NCBI GenBank assembly: GCA_003024985.2
Contig: PXIH01S0044819.1
Origin: Euperipatoides rowelli
Taxonomy: Eukaryota > Onychophora > Udeonychophora > Euonychophora > Peripatopsidae
Length of the DNA stretch: 13,174 nucleotides
Reading direction: 5' to 3' (one strand)
Each line of letters begins with the position of its first letter. The stretch's first letter is position 1. Made by a program: the position numbers and the translations under genes. Below, piece by piece: positions 8,401 to 13,174 of this stretch. Under the pieces are notes generated by a model. It saw nothing but the letters and a program-made list of their open reading frames with translations, had not been told where the DNA came from and ran no database searches.

Positions 8401-9414
8401 GACAATTTATTGGATGATGATATTAGGTGCGATTAGAGGAATTAGGACTGATGTGTCAGCTGGACCTGATGGGCTGGGTTATTCTGGGGGTAAGTGGAAG
8501 AGAAATGCTCCTTGACTACATGAATTTTGTGCTTCAGGGTCACATAACGGGATTTATTTTGCTCAGAATAATGAAGCATATATAAAAATGATTCCTAAAG
8601 CAAAAGGGATGGCTGAATATATAACAGATGTTGCTAAGATTAAGCCCATTGCTCTTATGGCTTCCGATATGAAAATTCTTTTGAGAAGAATTAGTCCTGT
8701 GATCAATGAGGCGTTGCCAAAAGGAGTTTATGGAGTGAAGGGTAGGTCAATCTCAGGAGCTTTGATTATGCTGCATGCAGTTTTTAGTTTGAGAAACAAG
8801 AAGAGACGGACTAATTCCTTTATTATGAAATTAAATATGGAAAATGTGTTTGCTAATGTCAATATGGATTATCTAGAGTTTGTTCTTTTTAAGTATTTGG
8901 GGATCAATAAGACTACTATTTTAATTGTGGCGCTGGTGAAAAATAAAACAATAGTGTTCATAAACAATAAAAAGTTCTCTCATTTCGATATCATGAGGGA
9001 TGGAATTTTGCAAGGCTCCCCTCCATCTTTGGTTTTATAATAATTTTATTTGATCTAATTATATTTGATGTTGATGAATAGCACAAGGGGCGTTTGGGTA
9101 TTGGACAAACTGCTAAGAATAAACAGTGTATCTAATATAGATGACATAAATGTTATGGCGTCAAGCAAGAGTCAACTGAAGAAGGTTATATTCTGGGTAT
9201 TCCGTTTCCCTTGGACAATTCAAGCACAATGAGGATAGAGATGGTGGGTAAAAAAATGGGTGAAGTTGAGGAGATTGCGGCAAGTTGCACAGGTTTGAGC
9301 GAGAGAGTGACGCTGATAAACACTTTAATTCTTCCTAAATTTATTTATTTTCCTTTTATTTTGTTAAGTAAGAAACTGTTGGTAAAGGAGAATGCAGTCA
9401 TGCAAAGATGCATT
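8401..9414 (+). pseudogene. LINE ORF2 reverse transcriptase (5' part, catalytic core)
   Basis: The RNA-templated polymerase of the element. In order: SAGPDGLGYSG (about 8456-8490), the motif-0 block of LINE RTs; MIPKAKGMAEY then IKPIALMASDMKILLRR (from 8588), the fingers; KGVYGVKGRSI (about 8718-8750); motif A as KLNMENVFANV (about 8830-8863), where Asp is replaced by Asn; RDGILQGSPPS (about 8994-9026), motif B; stops at 9038-9043; then NIDDINVM (about 9134-9157), motif C with both Asp kept. After a shift, YILGIPF (about 9188-9208) and LSERVTLINTLILPKFIY (about 9295-9348) form the thumb. Loss of the motif A Asp alone would abolish polymerisation. The Copia element begins at 9415. Confidence 0.85.
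9410..9414. repeat. Copia target-site duplication, left copy (GCATT)
   Basis: GCATT abuts the TG start of the 5' LTR at 9415 and is repeated exactly at 12537-12541 after the CA end of the 3' LTR. A 5-bp duplication is standard for Copia integrases. Confidence 0.9.
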
Positions 9415-9981
9415 TGTCTTAGTATGCTTCTGACCTTACCTAAAGACTGTATACATCAGATCAGACTTTGAGCAATGTGAGATGTACTGCCCATTATCTG
9501 TCACTTTAGTCCTACAATCCTTTTTAATAATATAATAATTTTCTATAATACTGTTTTGATTTTTTAAGTTAATTCATATTTAAACCTATTAGATTACCTT
9601 GTATTTTTTTGTATAGTACTTATTTTGCTATCAATATCTTGTTGGATAAATTATTATTCCTAAAATGTGAGACCAAGTAGGTTCTGTAGTTTTATGTGTA
9701 ATTAGTAGTGGCAGTAATTAGCCTAAGTTTATGTATCAGTATTACATGATTATTACCATGACTTATGGTCTAGTTTGTTTTACCTTTGTTGCCATCTTGA
9801 AAGTTGCATGGCTGTAGACCTGCAATTCATGTTGAAATATTAAAGTGTATTTTTACTTCCAATCTGTGCCTTGGAATATTTTATTTAGTGACTAGTGTTC
9901 TAGTAAACAGTTATTGTTGATCGTGATTAATTGTGAACTGATTAATCACATAGATAGGGTACATAGTAAGTAAAGCTAACA
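9415..9981 (+). repeat. Copia 5' LTR (567 bp)
   Basis: Starts TGTCTTAGTATGCTTCTGAC and ends AAAGCTAACA. It aligns along its whole length with 11986-12536. Relative to the 3' copy it has 40 extra bases at 9708-9747 (absent at about 12273), lacks a 7-bp stretch near 9790, and lacks a 6-bp AAAGCT repeat near the end. At the place where the 3' LTR has AATAAA it reads AGTAAA (about 9902-9907), so the poly(A) signal is lost or was never needed in this copy. Its start overlaps the end of the LINE-derived open frame, which reads on into the LTR to 9471. Confidence 0.95.
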
Positions 9982-9998
9982 AGATTATGAGACTGACG
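9982..9998 (+). promoter_or_regulatory. Primer-binding site, elongator tRNA-Met anticodon arm
   Basis: AGATTATGAGACTGACG begins at the base after the LTR's terminal CA. Its reverse complement, CGTCAGTCTCATAATCT, equals the anticodon stem and loop of animal elongator tRNA-Met (anticodon CAT inside it), recalled from the well-conserved tRNA sequence. The site pairs with the middle of the tRNA, not the 3' CCA end, so the primer would be a cleaved 5' half-tRNA, the mechanism established for Drosophila copia with initiator tRNA-Met. Confidence 0.85.
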
Positions 9999-10058
9999 GC
10001 TCATACTTTGTAACTGACGAACAATCGCGTGTGGCCATCCTAGTGTTCAACATAAAAT

Positions 10059-10411
10059 TTGTATATTTTAACTAACNTGTGGATTATGGAAATGTATGCT
10101 GTGTCACACCAGTGTATAAATAAAGAACGGTTAATAGACAGTCAATTAAATGAAAGAGAAGGTATTGTATACGTTAAGGGATACATTCCGTGGATTAACG
10201 AGGACAAACAAATTAAGAAGGTAGCTATAGATAACATCGTTATTGTACCGAGACGTGAAATTGATTGATTATGAACCTCTAGTGGTCAATGGATTAATGA
10301 AACTGATGAGATTACAACAGTCACCCGTGACATGGATATCAGGAATAATAAAAGGGAATTAAGCACTCAAAATCCTAAGCAGCTTAAATACATTAGTGCT
10401 GAACCAGCCAA
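10059..10411 (+). pseudogene. Copia pol: integrase C-terminal tail and linker (broken)
   Basis: The readable part has EREGIVYVKGYIPWINEDKQ and VAIDNIVIVPRREID (about 10158-10265), which resembles the GxF(V/I)GY...Y(R/K)(I/V)(W/Y)...(V/I)ARDV(I/V)F end of Copia integrase, with small indels. After a stop at 10266 another frame continues through NETDEITTV, DMDIRNNKRELS and PKQLKYISAEPANW toward the RT. The catalytic DDE core, zinc finger, protease and gag are absent. The deletion joint must lie between the primer site (9998) and about 10150. There is an N at 10077. It encodes no working integrase. Confidence 0.6.
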
Positions 10412-11150
10412 TTGGTGAGATACGTAAAATGGAGTGAGGAAGAACGACAGTTGTGGGAAGAGGCTTTGCAGATCAAGATAGAATGTTTATTTAATAATAA
10501 AGTGCTAGAAGAATGTGAACCAAAACCAGAAGACAAAATCCTGGTATCTAAATGGACATTCAGCGTAATGTATGATGAAAATGGTGAGGTAATGAAAATA
10601 AGGGCTAGACTGGTGGTATTGGGATGTCACCAGAAAGAAGGGGTGGATTTTGGTGATACTTATGCCCCAGTGGTGGGCCAAACTACCATAAGATTAATTA
10701 TGACTTTGGCAGCTTTTTATAATCTTCACATAAGACACTGTGAAATTGCTTTGGCGTTTTTTTACGAGGAGCTTAACGAGCACATTATCATGCGAGAGCC
10801 CAGGGGTGGTTAGAACAAGGTAAGACCTATATCCTAAAAAGAGCTAGATATGGTTTACGCCAAGCAACAAACTGTTGGCCTCACAAAATCAATGACTCTT
10901 TAAACAAACTGGGATATCATAACACAATCATGGACTCTTGCTTATACTGAAGAAAGAATTTCAAAGACTTGATGTCTATAATTGTTCATGTTGATGATAT
11001 ATTACTTGTGAGTGAAGATGAAAATGAAATCAACAGATGTATTCTTCTGGGATCAGAATATATGTGATAAAGACCTGGGTGCAGTCCGGAAATATCTTGG
11101 GACATATGTTGAGCGCAATAGAGAGAAAGTCTTATATATACATCAAACCC
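10412..11150 (+). pseudogene. Copia pol: reverse transcriptase (broken)
   Basis: The first 133 codons are open (10412-10813): W-E-E-A-L at the start, VSKWTFSVMYDENGEV, RARLVVLGCHQKEGVDFGDT, YAPVVGQTTIRL, and motif A as CEIALAFFYEELNEHIIM, where Asp of the usual DVxxAFL is Glu (codon at 10742-10744). A shift at about 10810 leads to GKTYILKRARYGLRQATN (the YGLKQA block), LNKLGYHNTIMDSCLY, then the active-site box as HVDDILLVSEDENE (VDD at 10990-10998; usually YVDD), and DLGAVRKYLGTYVE in yet another frame (from about 11073). It copies element RNA to DNA in intact relatives. The two changes in the active site and the stops make it dead. Confidence 0.9.
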
Positions 11151-11993
11151 CGATGATCAAAATGATGATCAGTGAATAGGGAATGGAGAATGGGTGACCT
11201 ATACATACTCCTTTGCCTAATGACTTTAACAAAGTTCAGAATGAAACTAAATCCCCTGTGTTACCCAACAACATTTTATTCCAGAAGTCAATTGGATCAT
11301 TGTTGTACATTGGGCTTATGATCCAGCCTGATTTCATTTGAGTGTTAATCTTCTCAGCAAAAAAACTGCCAAGCCTACTCATAGTACTCAACATGATTGG
11401 GAAGGCGTCAAGATAATACTTAAATAAAATACTTAAATACTACTATTGAAAGGAAATTGAAGCTGGGAGGAAATCAACCTCTTGAGCTCTATGCTCACTG
11501 TGATGAAAACTGGGGGGAGGGGACCTTGTGATACGTAGGTCCACTTCCGGTCAGCTACAATTCCTAGGTGATATCCTGGTAAACTGGAAGGTTCATAGAC
11601 AATCATCTGTGTCCCTATCTACTGCTGAAGGAATTTGTGGCTGCCGCAGAGGCAGTGCAGACCTTATTGTGGTTAAAGGATTTAGTTAAGGAATTAAGAG
11701 TATTTGTGACTGTACCACTCCAAGTGTATACAGACAACCAGAGCTGTCAGAAAATGGCTGCTACACCTAAGGCTACCAAGAGGTCTAAACATATAGACAT
11801 AAAATTTCATTTCCTTAAGGATATGATGGAAAAGGGTATTATAGAGTTGATGTACTGTCCCACCGAATGTATGTTAGCTGATATGACGAAACCGTTGGGG
11901 GGAGCTCAACATGGTCAATTGTCAGTCAAACTTGGCTTATCAGAGTACAATTTATGTCAATCTTTAGAAAGGTCCTCAGGGGGAGTGTCATAG
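11151..11993 (+). pseudogene. Copia pol: connection and RNase H, ending inside the 3' LTR
   Basis: Up to about 11636 the connection domain is broken by stops but readable: KPIHTPLP-like text, KSIGSLLYIG, PDFI, then RRSTSGQLQFL and VNWKVHRQSSVSLSTAEG (about 11537-11630). From 11637 a clean 118-codon frame holds the RNase H: AAAEAVQTLLWLKDLVKEL, VYTDNQSCQKMA (catalytic Asp), KRSKHIDIKFHFLKD (the KHID box), and CPTECMLADMTKPL. RNase H degrades the RNA strand during reverse transcription. The stop codon TAG at 11991-11993 lies 6-8 bases inside the 3' LTR, so the LTR supplies the end of pol. The ATG at 11637 is not the real start, as the domain continues upstream in another frame. Confidence 0.9.
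11971..11985 (+). promoter_or_regulatory. Polypurine tract next to 3' LTR
   Basis: A purine run, AGGGGGAG (11978-11985), sits immediately before the TG of the 3' LTR, within pol. This is the expected plus-strand priming site. It is short, and the bases before it (GGTCCTC) are not purine-only. Confidence 0.75.
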
Positions 11994-12536
11994 TATGCTT
12001 CTGACCTTACCTAAAGACTGTATACATCAGATTATACGTTTAACAATGTGAGATGAACTTCCCATTATCTGTCACTTTAGTCCTACAATCCTATTTAATA
12101 ATATAATAATTTTCTATAATACTGTTCTAATTATTTAAGTTAATTCATATTTAAACCTATAAGATTACCTTATATTTTATTGTATAGTACTTATTTTGCT
12201 GTCAATATCTTGTTGGATAAATTATTATTCCTAAAATGTGAGACCAAGTAGGGTCTGTAGTTTTATGTGTAATTAGTAGATTATTACCATGACTTATGGT
12301 CTAGCTTGTTTTTACCTTTGTCAGTTGTCGCCATCTTGAAAGTTACGTGGCTGTAGGCCTGTATTTCATGTTGAAATATTAATGTGTGTTTTTTACTTCC
12401 AATCTGTGCCTTGGAATATTTTATTTAGTGACTAGTGTTCTAATAAACAATTATTATTCATCGTGATTAGTTGTGAACTGATTAATTATTATTAATAGCT
12501 TTTCAGGATACATAGTAAGTAAAGCTAAAGCTAACA
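11986..12536 (+). repeat. Copia 3' LTR (551 bp)
   Basis: Starts TGTCATAGTATGC and ends AAAGCTAACA, directly followed by the second GCATT. It contains AATAAA at 12442-12447, a candidate poly(A) signal. Compared with the 5' LTR it lacks the 40 bases of 9708-9747 and has a 6-bp tandem AAAGCT repeat before the terminal CTAACA. Most other differences are scattered substitutions. Confidence 0.95.
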
Positions 12537-12541
12537 GCATT
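12537..12541. repeat. Copia target-site duplication, right copy (GCATT)
   Basis: Exact repeat of 9410-9414. The LINE text resumes here. Confidence 0.9.
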
Positions 12542-13010
12542 TTCGGAAAGTTCAAATATTTGGCTCATTCGAAGGTAGTTATGACAACTAAAAAAGGTGA
12601 CTTGGGACTAACAGAGCTGGAAGTGAGAATAAGGTTGTAATGTTCATTTTCGTGATCTCTTAGATACATAAAGATTCAAGACAAAAAATTGTTAAGCGTA
12701 GTAGGAATAAAAGGTGATCATTTACTATCTGTGGATTAAACATTTTCGAGAAGTCAATGAGATATCTGAGTCTGATATTAGGATCTATTATAGAACTCTA
12801 GCGTGTTTCATGATCTTTGATCCTGTTAGGATTTGTGACTATAGAAATAGGAGAGTCAACTTAAAGAAGTTATTAGGTGATCATATTGAGGGATGTCTTG
12901 AAAAGTTTGCAATTAAAGTTAGCCTTAGAATTCTTCCGGTCAAGGAGAGATTATGCAGAATTGAGGTGACAAAGACCTATAATGTAATATATATTACCAA
13001 TTAGCAATGA
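12542..13010 (+). pseudogene. LINE ORF2, C-terminal region after the RT
   Basis: Continuation of the LINE broken by the Copia element. It opens with TTKKGDLGLTELEV (about 12580-12624), the post-RT K-x-G-G-L-G-L block found in most LINEs. After a stop, a 96-codon frame (12714-13004) reads EISESDIRIYYRTLACFMIF and HIEGCLEKFAIKVSLRILPV, then RLCRIEVTKTYNVIY. The Cys- and His-rich end usual for L1/Tx1/Jockey-type ORF2 would come next: an alternative frame gives CNIYYQLAMI. The sequence is cut by the hAT-like end at 13018. The strict start codon at 12714 has no meaning, since this is the tail of a longer protein. Confidence 0.7.
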
Positions 13011-13017
13011 TCTAATA

Positions 13018-13174
13018 CAGCCATACTCAACCTGCGGCCCGGGGGCCACATGTGGCCCGCCAANCTTTTANATGCGGCCCGAAATGCAGTCATGAATTTA
13101 AATTTTAAAAATCTTGAAATTAGTGGCAACAATTGAATGACGGTTAAGCAGACACAGACAACACTTAAAATACA
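13018..13174. mobile_element. Second hAT-like element, 5' end only
   Basis: CAGCCATACTCAACCTGCGG is followed by GCCCGGGGGCC, GTGGCCCGCC and GCGGCCCG (13034-13081). CAG plus TACTCAACCTGCGGCCCG is a familiar terminal pattern of hAT (Charlie-like) elements. Its GC content differs sharply from the surrounding AT-rich text. An 8-bp duplication would be ATCTAATA (13010-13017), but the other end is outside the window. N at 13064 and 13071 weaken the reading. No transposase is visible in the 157 bases present. Confidence 0.55.

Larger units (their letters stand above)
9415..12536 (+). mobile_element. Ty1/Copia LTR retrotransposon, internally deleted
   Basis: A 3122-bp element with two LTRs (567 and 551 bp), TG...CA ends and a GCATT duplication on both sides. 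The internal part is only 2004 bp, about half or less of a usual Copia interior: gag, protease and most of integrase are missing. Order kept: integrase tail, reverse transcriptase, RNase H, which is the Copia order. It is inserted in the sense direction in the RT/thumb region of the LINE ORF2. By eye the LTRs differ at roughly 30 sites over about 490 aligned bases plus several indels, so the insertion is old. Confidence 0.95.
5195..13017 (+). mobile_element. Dead two-ORF LINE, interrupted by three insertions
   Basis: A non-LTR retrotransposon with ORF1 (zinc knuckle) and ORF2 (endonuclease, reverse transcriptase, C-terminal region). Removing the hAT-like (5850-6488) and Copia (9415-12536) insertions and their duplicated target bases leaves about 4 kb, near the usual size for a two-ORF LINE with some internal loss. 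ORF1 ends at 7080 and ORF2 starts at 7137, a 56-bp gap. The zinc-knuckle ORF1 plus APE-type endonuclease suggests an L1/Tx1-like or Jockey/I-like lineage; I cannot decide which. The 3' end is cut by another hAT-like terminus at 13018. Stops and frameshifts occur throughout, so it cannot be active. Confidence 0.85.

Noticed and set aside
5195-9414. Host gene with reverse transcriptase-like function
   Set aside because: Motif order and decay are those of an ordinary LINE; no intact frame or splice structure.
10059-11993. Endogenous retrovirus
   Set aside because: RT precedes RNase H at the end of pol with integrase upstream, LTRs and 5-bp duplication fit Copia, and there is no envelope region.

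Overview
The window looks like a non-coding stretch of an animal genome, most likely an invertebrate such as an arthropod. It is AT-rich, contains runs of N, has no bacterial-type gene packing, and is dominated by decayed eukaryotic transposable elements. I see no intact protein-coding gene and no convincing host gene. All the recognisable coding sequence is retrotransposon sequence broken by stops and frameshifts.

Layout. Positions 1-3409 are AT-rich and mostly anonymous. They hold a GC-richer stretch (about 383-800) with exon-like signals, a small 21-bp duplication (1401-1442), a long imperfect hairpin (1609-1762) followed by a possible decayed hammerhead-ribozyme core, and a diverged ~170-bp tandem repeat (2151-2500). 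At 3410 there may be the end of a pogo/Tigger-like element. At 3578-3892 (minus strand) is the 3' end of one LINE, cut by a hAT-like terminus at 3891 that carries a 70-bp tandem array (4081-4386). Positions 4387-5194 hold nothing recognisable.

From 5195 to 13017 lies one long, dead LINE on the plus strand: a zinc-knuckle ORF1 (5195-7080), then ORF2 with endonuclease, reverse transcriptase and C-terminal region (7137 to about 13010). Three later insertions interrupt it. The first is a complete 639-bp non-autonomous hAT element (5850-6488; 13-bp perfect terminal inverted repeats; 8-bp target duplication ATTGGAGG). The second is a Ty1/Copia LTR retrotransposon (9415-12536; LTRs of 567 and 551 bp; 5-bp target duplication GCATT). 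The third is the start of another hAT-like element (13018 to the window end).

The Copia element is internally deleted: gag, protease and most of integrase are missing. It keeps the integrase tail, reverse transcriptase and RNase H, all mutated. Its primer-binding site directly follows the 5' LTR and is a 17-nt complement of the anticodon arm of elongator tRNA-Met. This implies internal (half-tRNA) priming of the kind known for Drosophila copia, but from a different tRNA.

No gene set here works together as a cellular system. The relationships are those of nested insertion: the LINE came first, then the hAT and Copia copies landed in it. I do not find an undescribed biological system. The observations most worth checking are the elongator-tRNA-Met primer site, the hairpin plus hammerhead-like core, and the repeat arrays.
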